Assembly: GCA_965214295.1 (NCBI GenBank)
Contig: OZ243944.1
Span: 3,286,001-3,350,000, forward strand
From: JAJDUF01 sp965214295
GTDB taxonomy: Bacteria > Chloroflexota > UBA11872 > UBA12225 > JAJDUF01
Direction of reading: 5' to 3'
DNA length: 64,000 nt
The translations under genes were made by a program, and so were the position numbers. Of this stretch, positions 32,853 through 41,305 are shown in pieces (within the stretch, counting starts at the first letter, position 1; every line of letters begins with the position of its first letter). Below the pieces are notes generated by a model, which was not told the DNA's origin, searched no databases, and saw only the letters and a list, made by a program, of their open reading frames with translations.

Positions 32853-33344
32853 TCAAGCCCCGGCTCCGGCGCGGCGGCCGAGCGGGTAGCCGATGAAGAA
32901 GGCCAGCAGACCCAGGCCGATGCCTTGTGAGGCGGAGATCGTTGCCTGAAGCTCGCCGAACTCCGTCTCCACAAAGAGCAGCGCGATGGCCATGATGACG
33001 CCGAGGGCGGACAAGGCCCCGGCAATGGCCAGATCGGTACCGCTGCCGATACCGTTGCGGGCGCGGGAGCGACCCAGGAGCCACCCGGCAAAGCCGGCTA
33101 CGAGGAGCGTGCCGAGGAGCGCTTGCAGGCCAAAGTAGTAGCGCTCCAGGTCTTCGGGCGAGTAGATCGGTTCGAACCAGGCTTGGAAATCGGGGCCGGC
33201 CAGCTCTGCCACGGCCGCGACGCCCTGCATGTCGGCGCCGCCCCATTCGGTTCCCTCGGCAATCCAGCCGCGATAAGCCAGCGGGACGAGGACCAAGAGA
33301 ATGACGATGGCGGCCAGGAGCCAATTGCGCGTTTGCGGTGACAT
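32853..33344 (-). CDS. cbiN: CbiN-like component with extra membrane domain
   Basis: A 163-residue protein; ATG 33344 has GGAGGGAG six bases upstream. The first helix WLLAAIVILLVLVPLAY and the following WGGADMQGVAAVAELAGPDFQAWFEPIYSP match the extracytoplasmic loop and metal-ligand region of CbiN, then YYFGLQALLGTLLVAGFAGWLLG is its second helix. Usual CbiN proteins end there at about 100 residues; this one continues with two further helices (LAIAGALSALGVIMAIALLFV and GIGLGLLAFFIGYPLG). Located between cbiM and cbiQ, as expected. Confidence 0.8.
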   Translation of the reverse strand: MSPQTRNWLLAAIVILLVLVPLAYRGWIAEGTEWGGADMQGVAAVAELAGPDFQAWFEPIYSPEDLERYYFGLQALLGTLLVAGFAGWLLGRSRARNGIGSGTDLAIAGALSALGVIMAIALLFVETEFGELQATISASQGIGLGLLAFFIGYPLGRRAGAGA

Positions 33345-33385
33345 GCGATGCTCCCTCCAGATCACTTACCGGTGCGACATTGCCA

Positions 33386-34186
33386 TCAACTGGCGGCTGC
33401 GGAAGCGCCAGGTGCGGGCGTCGGTGCTTCCGCGGGGAGAATGCCTTGCTCGACGAGCACGTCGCGGCTGTGCTGCACGAGCAGGTTGAAGATGATGACC
33501 GTAAGGATGCCCTCGGCGATGGCCAGCGGTACCTGCGTGATGGCGAAGATGCCGAGGAACTTGACGAATGACTCGACGATGCCGCCGGTCGCGGCGGGCC
33601 AGGCCAGCGCCAACTGCCCGGCGGTGACGATATAGGTCGCCCAGTCGGCGAGGGCGGCGGCGAGGAAGACGGCCCACGCCAGTCCTAGACCGCGGAAGGC
33701 GCGGAAGACGCCGTAGGCGACGAACGGCCCGACCAAGGCCATCGAGAAGACGTTGGCGCCGAGCGTCGTCAAGCCACCGTGCGCCAGGATGATTGCTTGG
33801 AACAGCAGGACGATAGTGCCGAGCACTACCATGGTCGTCGGTCCGAAAAGGATGGCGCCGAGTGCGACGCCGGTCGGGTGCGAGCAGCTCCCGGTGACGG
33901 AAGGTAGCTTCAGTCCCGATAGCACGAAGGCGTAGGCGCCCGACATGCCGAGCGTGATTTTGCTCTGTGGCGAGCGGTTGACCTGCTGGGCGACGGAGCG
34001 CAGCCCCCAGAGGAAGAACGGGATTACGGCGACGAACCAGATCGCCGCCCACATGGGCGGGAGGAAGCCCTCCGAGATGTGCATGGCGTGTGCCGACCGG
34101 ACCATACCGAAGGCCAGCAGCAGCGCCGCCGCGAGGATCAAGGCCAAGCGTGGCGCGATACGATGGCGAGCGAGAATAGTTGACAT
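33386..34186 (-). CDS. cbiM: Cobalt/nickel ECF transporter substrate-binding protein CbiM
   Basis: A 266-residue membrane protein. ATG 34186 lies behind GGAGGGAAGG. After a signal-like helix (LALILAAALLLAFGMVRSAHA) the mature N terminus MHISEGFLPP carries the M-H-x-x-E-G-x-L metal-binding signature, in which the histidine coordinates Co2+ or Ni2+. Further helices include SCSHPTGVALGAILFGP and LAHGGLTTLGANVFSMALVGPF, both CbiM hallmarks. First gene of the operon, directly downstream of a Fur-family gene; three phased TATTGC motifs in the leader may be its operator, so nickel or cobalt control is likely. Confidence 0.93.
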   Translation of the reverse strand: MSTILARHRIAPRLALILAAALLLAFGMVRSAHAMHISEGFLPPMWAAIWFVAVIPFFLWGLRSVAQQVNRSPQSKITLGMSGAYAFVLSGLKLPSVTGSCSHPTGVALGAILFGPTTMVVLGTIVLLFQAIILAHGGLTTLGANVFSMALVGPFVAYGVFRAFRGLGLAWAVFLAAALADWATYIVTAGQLALAWPAATGGIVESFVKFLGIFAITQVPLAIAEGILTVIIFNLLVQHSRDVLVEQGILPAEAPTPAPGASAAAS

Positions 34187-34221
34187 AAACACCTTCCCTC
34201 CCGGAGCAACGCGACAGTTTT

Positions 34222-34261
34222 GCTATAGAGAATGGTTTGCAATAGGATCGCAGTAGCAATA
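34222..34261 (-). promoter_or_regulatory. Three 17-bp-phased TATTGC motifs upstream of cbiM
   Basis: On the minus strand TATTGC, TATTGC and TATAGC begin exactly 17 bases apart (arms at 34256-34261, 34239-34244, 34222-34227 on the plus strand). TTGCAA half-sites resemble those described for nickel-sensing Fur-family regulators, but the spacing is different. They start 36 bases before the cbiM ATG. Confidence 0.4.
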
Positions 34262-34312
34262 TACACCCAATTGCCGGACGAGTCAAGTCGGGTGGAGGAG
34301 GAGCGGGACTCA

Positions 34313-34384
34313 CCCTTCGGCTCCCTCTCCGTCGCAGAGCGGTAGAGAGGGGGAGTGGATGCCCGGTTTCGCGGGAATGACGGG
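34313..34384. repeat. Composite of two dispersed palindromic repeats
   Basis: A CTCACCC...CCCTCTCC / GAGAGGGGGAG member is followed by GGATGCCCGGTTTCGCGGGAATGACGGGG of the second family, next to the 3' end of the Fur-family gene. Confidence 0.65.
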
Positions 34385-34395
34385 GCGGTGGTGGG

Positions 34396-34887
34396 CTACG
34401 CGGTGGCGGCGCGGCATTGGGCGCAGCGGCCGCTGATGTCAATGTCCATGCCTTCGACCTGGAACCCGGTCTGCCGGAGCAGGTCGGCTCGCAGCTGGGC
34501 GGTAAGCTCGCTGGTGAATTCCTCGACGGTGCCGCACTGGCGGCAGACTACGTGGTAGTGCTCGTTGGCACCTTTGATCTCGTAGTGATGGTGTTCTTCG
34601 GAGAGGTGCAGCTCCTCGATCAGCCCGTGCTCCTTGAGTACCAGCAAGGTGCGGTAGACGGTCGAAAGGCTAATTCGCGGGTCTTGCTGGCGTGCCAGCC
34701 GGTACAGCTCGTCGGCGTCGAGATGTCCTTCGGCCCTCTCGATCACATCGAGGAGCAGGCCGCGCTGCTGGGTCATGCGCCGACCGCCGCTCCGCATGAC
34801 GGCGCGCGCGCCCTTCTGGAAATCGCTCGTCTGGCGCGTGTCGGATGAGTCTTCCATCGCTGTCGTTACCATCACTGTCGTTACCAT
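34396..34887 (-). CDS. Fur-family metal-responsive regulator
   Basis: A 163-residue repressor; ATG 34887 follows GGGAGAG. The winged helix is GGRRMTQQRGLLLDVIERA ... HLDADELYRLARQQDPRISLSTVYRTLLVLKEHGLIEEL. Metal sites: HLSEEHHHYEIKG and EHYHVVCRQCGTVEEF, and the structural zinc site is C-x-x-C (CRQC) with C-x-x-C (CAQC) at the C terminus. Placement immediately upstream of cbiMNQO on the same strand argues for a nickel/cobalt (Nur-like) or zinc role rather than iron, but the ligand cannot be told from sequence. Two in-frame earlier starts are less likely. Confidence 0.9.
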   Translation of the reverse strand: MVTTVMVTTAMEDSSDTRQTSDFQKGARAVMRSGGRRMTQQRGLLLDVIERAEGHLDADELYRLARQQDPRISLSTVYRTLLVLKEHGLIEELHLSEEHHHYEIKGANEHYHVVCRQCGTVEEFTSELTAQLRADLLRQTGFQVEGMDIDISGRCAQCRAATA

Positions 34888-34959
34888 AGGCCCACTCTCC
34901 CGATTGTAGGAAGGCGGCGCTAGGAGTGTCAATAGCGGGAGATTACGGGGCAGGGCCTT

Positions 34960-35115
34960 TCCACTGTCATTTGTCATTCTGAGCGGGGCGAAGAATCCCG
35001 GCCATGAGGGAGAGACCCTGCGCTTCGCTCAGGGTGACAATGTTGCTCAGGGTGGCAGTAGAAAGGCCGCTCAAGGTGACAGGTTTGGCGGCGACTTCGG
35101 AAAGGCGCTCATTTA
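34960..35115. repeat. Dispersed ~160-bp repeat (CTGAGCGGAGCG family), copy B
   Basis: Contains TCATTCTGAGCGGGGCG, GAGACCCTGCGCTTCGCTC, CAGGTTTGGCGGCGACTTCG and GAAAGGCGCTCATTTATG. The open frame of polA extends back into it, which is why a start inside it is rejected. Confidence 0.75.
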
Positions 35116-35183
35116 TGGAGGCACGTGGGCGGACAGCCGTCCGCGCTCCGGCGGCATCGCCGCACCGACGGGAGCGGTGTAAA

Positions 35184-37985
35184 ATGCGGAGCGTGGTGTC
35201 CACGGGCAACGAGGGTGCGTCGGCGGCGGGGAGCATGGCCAGACAGTTAACGGGAGCAGCGGCCAAGGAGCGGGAGACGGTCCTGCTGCTCGACGGCTTT
35301 TATCTGCTCTTCCGGGCGTTCAACGCCGTGCCGGCCACGTTTGCGACCTCGGCCGGCGAGCCAACCAATGCCGTCTACGGCTTTACCTCCATTCTGCTCA
35401 AGACGATTGCCGACCTGCGGCCGGAGTACGTGATCGTCGCCTTGGATAGCCCTGGGCCGACCTTCCGGCACGAGGAATATCCCGAGTACAAGGCCCATCG
35501 TCCGCCGATGGACGAAACGCTCCGCGTGCAGATACCTCGGGTGCGGCAGCTTGTCGAGGCCTTCGGGTTCCCGATCTGCGAGGCCGAGCGGGCCGAGGCG
35601 GACGACGTGATCGGCTCGCTGGCGGTCAAGGCCACGGCGGCGGGACTCGAAACCGCTATCGTGTCGGGGGACATGGACCTCCTGCAGTTGGTGGATGAGC
35701 AGGTCTCGGTGGTCTGGCCGGGCCGGCGCATCTCCGACTACACCATCTATGACCGTGCGAAAGTGCGGGAGCGCTACGAGCTGCGCCCGGAGCAGGTGCC
35801 CGACTTCAAGGCGCTCGCCGGGGATAGCTCGGACAATATCAAAGGGCTGCGCGGGGTGGGCAAGAAGACGGCGGTGCGGTGGCTGCACGAGTGGGGCACG
35901 GTTGACGAGATCGTGGTACACGCGAACGACCTTCCGAAGCGGTTTCAGAACGCCGTCGCCGCGAACGCAGAGCAGATCAGACGGGATCGGCGCTTGGCGA
36001 CGCTGCGGCGGGACGTGCCGTGTGAGCTGGACCTGGAGCGCGCGCGGGTGCGTACCTACACGCGGGATCGGGTGGTCACGCTCTTCCGCGAGCTAGAGTT
36101 TCGTTCCCTGCTGCGGCAGCTACCGGAGGATGAGTCGGCCGCGCGCCAGCCGGCGCTTCTGGGCGACGGCACGGCGGCCCCGGCGCCGGCAACACTGAGT
36201 ATCGAGGTCGTCACGGTGCCGAGCGGGGTGGCGGCAGCGGCGCGGCGGCTGGCGGCGACGGGAACCCTCGTGATTCACCCGATCGCGACGCAGCGGCCGG
36301 GCGCCGATCCCGAGGTGGGGGGGCTGGCGCTGGCCGGCGCTACGCCGGAAGCCGTGCCGGTCTTCATTCCTTTGGCCGCGGCGGATACCGGGGGGACAGA
36401 GGTGGTGGTGGAGGCGCTGCGCGGGGTGAGCGAGGACGCTGCGGTGCCCAAGGTGGGCCACGACGCCAAACGGGCCATGGCGCTGCTCGCGCGGTACGGC
36501 GTGACACTCCGCGGCCTCACCGACGACACGATGATCGCGGCGTATCTGGTCAACCCGGCGAGCCGCTCGCTCTCGGTGCAAGACCTGGTGCTGGCGCAAA
36601 CGGGGGAGGAGCTGACCGCCCCGGCGAGCCTGATTCCGCGCCGCAAGTCGTGGGCGGCCGTGGAGCCGGTGGCGCTGGCCCAAGCGGCCGGTGCGGAGGC
36701 GGTGCGGCTGCCGGGAATCGCGCGGTTGTTGCGCGAGCAGCTCGATGAGCGTGCGCTCCTGGACCTCTACCGCGACGTGGAGCTGCCGCTGCTGCCGGTG
36801 CTGGTGGATATCGAGGCCGCCGGCGTGGCCCTGGACACGGACTACCTCGCCGAGATGAGCCGCGAACTGGGCGCACAGATCGCGGCCGTCGAACAGAGCA
36901 TCTATGGGGACGTGGGCCACGAGTTCAAGGTGAACTCGCCGCAACAGCTGAGTCAGGTGTTGGTGGACGAGCTCCGGCTGCCGCTGACCAAGCGCACAAA
37001 GACGGGTTTCTCGACTGATGCCGGCGTGCTGCAGGAGCTCGTGGGCGCGCATCCGGTCATCGAGAAGGTGCTGGAGTATCGGCAAGTCACCAAGCTCAAG
37101 TCCACCTACGTTGACGCGCTGCCAGCCCTCGTCAACCCCCGGACGGGGCGGCTGCACACCTCGTTCAATCAGGCCGTCGCCGCCACCGGCCGGCTGTCAT
37201 CGGCGGACCCGAACCTGCAGAACATCCCGATCCGTACCGAGGAAGGGCGCCGGATTCGCCGCGCCTTCGTGATCGGGCGGGAGGGCTGGCTGCTGCTGGC
37301 CGCCGACTATGCCCAGATCGAGCTACGGATCGCCGCGCATCTCTCCCGCGATCCGCTGCTGATGCAGACGTTCCGGGACGGTGTGGACGTACATGCGGCG
37401 ACGGCGGCGACTTTGTTCGATACGATGCCGGATGCCGTGACCGATGACCAGCGCCGGCTCGCCAAGACGATCAACTTCGCCATTCTGTACGGCATCAGTG
37501 GGTGGGGCCTGGCCCAGCGCACCGACATGAGTTTGGAGGAGGCCGATCCCTTTATCAAACGCTACCGCAGCCGCTATCCCGGCATTGACGCCTACATCAA
37601 GCGTACCGAGCAGCACGGGATGGAGTATGGCTGGGTGGAGACGCCGATGCGGCGGCGGCGCTATCTGCCGGAGCTGAAGTCGCGCAGTGGTCCGGTTCGC
37701 GCTGCCGGGAAACGCATGGCGATTAACCATCCGATCCAGGGCGGGCAGGCCGATCTCATCAAGGTGGCGATGATTAACATTCACCGCGACCTCAAAGCGG
37801 CCGGGTGGCAGAGTCGGATGATCTTGCAGGTCCACGACGAGCTGGTGTTCGAGGTGCCGGAGGCGGAGCTGTCCGGCGTGGCCCCCCTGGTCAAGGAGCG
37901 TATGGAGACGGCGATGGCGCTCGACGTGCCGATTGTCGTGGAGATGAAGGCCGGTCCCAACTGGGGTAAGCTCGCCAGTTTCTAG
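35184..37985 (+). CDS. polA: DNA polymerase I
   Basis: A 933-residue replication/repair polymerase. ATG 35184 has GGAG nine bases upstream; earlier starts lie in a repeat. Domains: 5'-nuclease (about 30-320; LLLDGFYLLFRAFNAVP, AEADDVIGSLA, SGDMDLLQLV, KALAGDSSDNIKGLRGVGKKTA in pieces), a 3'-5' exonuclease-like domain whose first acidic motif is missing (LVIHPIATQ where D-x-E is expected), and the polymerase (about 600-933) with DPNLQNIPIRTEEGRRIR, LAADYAQIELRIAAHL, RRLAKTINFAILYGISG and LQVHDELVFEVPE. It therefore probably lacks proofreading, like Taq polymerase. mutM follows 41 bases later. Confidence 0.95.
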   Translation: MRSVVSTGNEGASAAGSMARQLTGAAAKERETVLLLDGFYLLFRAFNAVPATFATSAGEPTNAVYGFTSILLKTIADLRPEYVIVALDSPGPTFRHEEYPEYKAHRPPMDETLRVQIPRVRQLVEAFGFPICEAERAEADDVIGSLAVKATAAGLETAIVSGDMDLLQLVDEQVSVVWPGRRISDYTIYDRAKVRERYELRPEQVPDFKALAGDSSDNIKGLRGVGKKTAVRWLHEWGTVDEIVVHANDLPKRFQNAVAANAEQIRRDRRLATLRRDVPCELDLERARVRTYTRDRVVTLFRELEFRSLLRQLPEDESAARQPALLGDGTAAPAPATLSIEVVTVPSGVAAAARRLAATGTLVIHPIATQRPGADPEVGGLALAGATPEAVPVFIPLAAADTGGTEVVVEALRGVSEDAAVPKVGHDAKRAMALLARYGVTLRGLTDDTMIAAYLVNPASRSLSVQDLVLAQTGEELTAPASLIPRRKSWAAVEPVALAQAAGAEAVRLPGIARLLREQLDERALLDLYRDVELPLLPVLVDIEAAGVALDTDYLAEMSRELGAQIAAVEQSIYGDVGHEFKVNSPQQLSQVLVDELRLPLTKRTKTGFSTDAGVLQELVGAHPVIEKVLEYRQVTKLKSTYVDALPALVNPRTGRLHTSFNQAVAATGRLSSADPNLQNIPIRTEEGRRIRRAFVIGREGWLLLAADYAQIELRIAAHLSRDPLLMQTFRDGVDVHAATAATLFDTMPDAVTDDQRRLAKTINFAILYGISGWGLAQRTDMSLEEADPFIKRYRSRYPGIDAYIKRTEQHGMEYGWVETPMRRRRYLPELKSRSGPVRAAGKRMAINHPIQGGQADLIKVAMINIHRDLKAAGWQSRMILQVHDELVFEVPEAELSGVAPLVKERMETAMALDVPIVVEMKAGPNWGKLASF

Positions 37986-38026
37986 TTTTCAGTTTTTGGT
38001 TTCTAGTGGTCGGTGGCTCGTGTCCG

Positions 38027-38959
38027 ATGCCTGAGCTTCCTGAAGTAGAGACGATCCGCCGTGATCTGGTGCCGGCGCTTGTCGGGCGCCGGATCGTCGG
38101 GCTGGAGCTGCGCTGGCCGCGGACCTTGGATCGGCCGCCGACCCGTGCGGAGGCCGAGGCGCTGCTGGTGGGACAGCGTATTGTCGGGCTGCGGCGGCGA
38201 GGCAAGTACCTGCTGATCGACCTGCGGAGCGGCGCGATTCTGGTCATTCATCTGCGGATGTCCGGGCGGCTGGGGTCGGTGGCGGCGGATAGCCCGGAGC
38301 CGGCGCATTTACGCGCTTGCCTGCTGCTGGATGACGGAACCGAGCTACGCTTCGTTGACATGCGGAAGTTCGGCCGGCTCTATGTGCTGGCCGGCGCTAG
38401 CGAGCTGGCCGAGGTGCTGGTCAACGTCGGGCCGGAGCCGCTGGACGACCGGCTGACGCTCGCTGCCTTCCGTGAGCGCCTGGCGCAACGGCGCACGCGC
38501 CTCAAGGCGCTGCTGCTGGATCAGCGTTTTCTGGCCGGTCTCGGCAATATTTACGTGGACGAGGCGCTCTTTCGCGCCGGCCTCCATCCGCTCCGTAGCG
38601 CCGGCGAGCTGACCGAGCGGGAAGTGGCGCGGCTGTACGAGGCCTGCCGTGGTGCGCTGACGGTGGCGATCAACAACGGGGGCACGACGTTCCGCTCCTA
38701 TCGCGACGGCTGGGGGCGGCGGGGCCGCCACAAGGAATTGCTGCTCGTCTATGACCGGGAGGGCCAGCCGTGCTACGTCTGTGGGGGTGAGATCGAGAAG
38801 CTGCGGGTGGCGGGCCGTGGTACGCACCTGTGCGCGGTCTGTCAGCCGCTCGATCCGCTGGCGCCGGCGACCGCCACGGCGCGCCGGCGGCGGGTGGCCG
38901 AGCTGGATGCGCCGTACCTCACGGAGGGCGCGGCTACCGATTCGCCGTCAGATAGCTGA
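38027..38959 (+). CDS. mutM: Formamidopyrimidine-DNA glycosylase
   Basis: A 310-residue bifunctional base-excision enzyme removing 8-oxoguanine and ring-opened purines. The mature N terminus PELPEVETIRRDL provides the catalytic proline and glutamate; RRRGKYLLIDL holds the conserved lysine (about 58); HLRMSGRLG, FVDMRKFGRL, LLDQRFLAGLGNIYVDEALFRAGLHP and NNGGTTFRSYRDG are all family landmarks. The C-terminal zinc finger is CYVCGG ... GTHLCAVCQP. It follows polA by 41 bases and is likely co-transcribed. The open frame begins seven codons earlier but proline must follow the initiator methionine. Confidence 0.96.
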   Translation: MPELPEVETIRRDLVPALVGRRIVGLELRWPRTLDRPPTRAEAEALLVGQRIVGLRRRGKYLLIDLRSGAILVIHLRMSGRLGSVAADSPEPAHLRACLLLDDGTELRFVDMRKFGRLYVLAGASELAEVLVNVGPEPLDDRLTLAAFRERLAQRRTRLKALLLDQRFLAGLGNIYVDEALFRAGLHPLRSAGELTEREVARLYEACRGALTVAINNGGTTFRSYRDGWGRRGRHKELLLVYDREGQPCYVCGGEIEKLRVAGRGTHLCAVCQPLDPLAPATATARRRRVAELDAPYLTEGAATDSPSDS

Positions 38960-39355
38960 GGGCTGAGACCGCCTCCCCTGTGGTCCCCTGATAAGGGTAG
39001 GTTTTTCGTAGAGAGCCGCGGGGGGGGGGGGGGGGCAGACCTCACCCCCCGGCCCCCTCTCCACCATGTGGAGAGGGGGAGTAGGGCCTGGAACAGGCCC
39101 TCCGAATGGCCCTGGATTCCGGCTTTCGCGGGAATGACGGACGCCTGGGCGCGGTTCAGCGCGCCCCTACGGAAAAAACCTACCCTTGTCAGCCTATGGC
39201 CCCCCCGCTTCGCAGGGGGACATGGATTCCGGCGCAAGCCGGAATGACGGGGCGGGCGGGATCAGGGCACCCACAAGGGATGCTCTTACGACCCGGAACT
39301 CCGGGGTATGCGGGACCGACGGATGGGTGTTCTGTTCGTGCCAATGAGGGAGTGG
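38960..39355. repeat. Repeat-filled gap after mutM
   Basis: Contains a run of 16 G at 39020-39035, a CTCACCCCCCGGCCCC hairpin at 39041-39079 (CCCCCTCTCCAC-cat-GTGGAGAGGGGG), GGATTCCGGCTTTCGCGGGAATGACGG at 39114-39140 and a second such unit at 39223-39252. No coding sequence is supported. Confidence 0.7.
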
Positions 39356-40003
39356 CTAGAGCAGCGAGAGCTGTTCGGGGGGCGGCGTGGGGTCGGCGGC
39401 CGGCTCCGGCTCGGCCGGCTGCTCGGTCGCAGTTTGCCGGGCGGCGCGGACGATCTCGGGGATTTTGGCGAAATCGGCCTCGATCTCGCGGCGTAAGGAG
39501 CCGCGGTGGAGGGCGGCGGCGGGGTGGTACATCGGCATGATGGTGCGGCCACCGACCTGCCGCGGCTGGCCGTGGATGCGGCTGATGCGCTGGCCGGGGA
39601 GGAATTTATTGAGCGAGAACCGTCCGAGCGTCACGATCACCAAGGGGTTTATGGCGGCGATCTGGCGGTCGAGGTAGGTATTACAGGCGTCGATCTCGCC
39701 GGTTTCCGGGTCACGGTTGTCGGGCGGGCGACATTTGACGACGTTGGCAATGAAGACTTGCCGCCGGCTCACGCCGATGGAGCGGAGGAGGCTTTCGAGG
39801 AACTGGCCGGCGGCGCCGACGAACGGCCGACCCTGCTGGTCTTCGTGGAAGCCGGGGGCTTCACCGATGAACAGGAGGGGACTGTTGGGGTTGCCCTCAC
39901 CGGGGACGGTGCGCGTGCGTCCCTGGTGCAGGGGGCATTGCACGCACGCGGCGACTTCTGCGGCGATGGCCTCTAGCTGCTCGTGTTTCTCTTCAGTTGT
40001 CAT
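39356..40003 (-). CDS. Iron-sulfur uracil-DNA glycosylase (type 4/5)
   Basis: A 215-residue enzyme that removes uracil from deaminated DNA. Four cysteines for the 4Fe-4S cluster are at 20 and 23 (CVQC), 91 (VVKCRPPDNRD) and 107 (ACNTYL). The active-site motif is LLFIGEAPGFHEDQQGRPF (about 45-62) and the second motif is MYHPAAALHRG. G-E-A-P-G at 47-51 is the type 4 form. The C-terminal 40 residues are proline/alanine-rich. The DNA is flanked on both sides by palindromic repeats; it groups with polA and mutM as a repair gene but is on the opposite strand. Confidence 0.93.
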   Translation of the reverse strand: MTTEEKHEQLEAIAAEVAACVQCPLHQGRTRTVPGEGNPNSPLLFIGEAPGFHEDQQGRPFVGAAGQFLESLLRSIGVSRRQVFIANVVKCRPPDNRDPETGEIDACNTYLDRQIAAINPLVIVTLGRFSLNKFLPGQRISRIHGQPRQVGGRTIMPMYHPAAALHRGSLRREIEADFAKIPEIVRAARQTATEQPAEPEPAADPTPPPEQLSLL

Positions 40004-40059
40004 GTGCCCACCTCTGGTCGTCCTCGCTCGGAGGGTTCACCAGGTAGAACGTGGGCGGG

Positions 40060-40470
40060 ATGGTTGAGGCCTCACCCCCCGGCCCCCTCTCCACCATGTG
40101 GAGAGGGGGCGTATGGTGGGCGTGGGGGAGGGGATGGGCGGACCTACCCCCTGGTCCCCTCCCTAAAGGGAAGGGGAATGGTGGGGGCGTACCGGCCCTC
40201 TCGCGCGGGGAGAGGGGCTGCTGGCAAGGGTAGATTTTCGGTGGGCGGGCGTGGGAGGTGGCGCGCGGGCGGGGTGGTGGAGGCGGAAGCCCGTGTCCGC
40301 GGTGGAGCAAGACCGCGGGTGGGGCGGTAACTGGGTGGCAGGATGCACTTGCTGATCTGAAGCAGGATTGTCGGGATGGAAGGATGGGCAGGATGGATTC
40401 CCGCATACGCGGGAATGACGGGACGGATGGCGGGAATGATGATGCAGTGGAGCGGGATGGTGGGCATGAC
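40060..40470. repeat. Cluster of dispersed palindromic repeats
   Basis: Within about 400 bases are CCTCACCCCCCGGCCCC with hairpin CCCCCTCTCCAC-cat-GTGGAGAGGGGG (40083-40109), a CCCCTCCCTAAAGGGAAGGGG variant (about 40157-40177) and GGATTCCCGCATACGCGGGAATGACGGG (about 40394-40421). Open frames through it are repeat-derived and I do not accept them as genes. Confidence 0.7.
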
Positions 40471-40669
40471 GGTCGAGACGATGGGAGTGCGGAGGGGTCA
40501 GGGTGTTGGGAGTGGCAGGGACGCGGGGCAAGATTACTTGGAGCAGCCGGCTCACGCGGGCCGGCCAGGGAGCGGTGGTGATCGGCACGGAGGTGCCGGC
40601 GCGCGCCGGTGCGTGACTCGGCGGCGCCATCGGCGTGTGGTGGGACCGCTGGCGGTCCGGCACCAACTG

Positions 40670-41060
40670 CGCGGCGCACGGACGATCATGACCCGGTGCC
40701 CGTGCCGATACGGCGCGGGGTACGTCATGATCCGGCGCCTTCTGCGTGGGACGGGGGCGACGCTGCCCCAACGTCCTGGACGCGGCGCGCGGACGGTCAT
40801 GCTCCGCCGCAGACGACGGCGCGACGGAGGGTCGGCCATGACCCGGCGCCCATTGCGCGAGGCGGGGGCGACGTTGCCCCGGCGCCCGATGCGCGGCACT
40901 CGGACGGTGATGACCCGGCGCCCTGGCCGTGGTGGCGAGGGGTACGTCATAACCCGGTGCCCTCAAGGCGGCACTCAGACGGCCATGTCCCGCTGCCGGC
41001 GGTGCGGCGGGAGGTCGGCCATGACCCGGTGCCCTCGGCGGGTGCGCGGCCGCCCCACCA
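40670..41060. repeat. Degenerate ~39-bp minisatellite, about ten units
   Basis: The core CATGACCCGGCGCCC recurs near 40688, 40729, 40797, 40839, 40910, 40949, 40984 and 41021, with intermediate units marked by TTGCCCCGGCGCCC. Spacing is about 35-42 bases, close to 13 codons. Several frames on both strands stay open because of the repeat, with 13-residue periodic products (PGHDRP-x-AA on the minus strand). No start signal or known domain supports a gene. Confidence 0.65.
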
Positions 41061-41204
41061 TAGGCGGCCGGCACGACGGCGGTGCGAGTGGGTCCCTGCC
41101 GGGCGGTGCCCGGTGCTCCAGGATAGTCTTGCATCTGCCACTTCCCAACGATAGGTCATATTGGCCGGGGGTGGGGGGATGGCAACGGCCTTGGGGCGGC
41201 GGGC

Positions 41205-41305
41205 CTCACCCCCCGGCCCCCTCTCCAACATTTGGAGAGGGGGGGAGGCGGCGCGGGTTGAGGGGATGAGCGGGATGGATTCCCGCGTGCGCGGGAATGA
41301 CGGGC
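41205..41305. repeat. Two palindromic repeats downstream of dapA
   Basis: CCTCACCCCCCGGCCCC with CCCCCTCTCCAA-cat-TTGGAGAGGGGG at 41217-41243, then GGATTCCCGCGTGCGCGGGAATGACGGG at about 41277-41304. They may also serve as the 3' end of the rpsO-pnp-dapB-dapA transcript. Confidence 0.7.

Noticed and set aside
35004..35183. Upstream start of DNA polymerase I
   Set aside because: This part of the frame lies in dispersed repeat copy B and resembles no polymerase sequence.
40163..41134. Long minus-strand open frame (323 codons) over the minisatellite
   Set aside because: It is made of 13-residue degenerate repeats followed by translated palindromic repeats, has no binding site or known domain, and comparable open frames exist in other frames of the same DNA.
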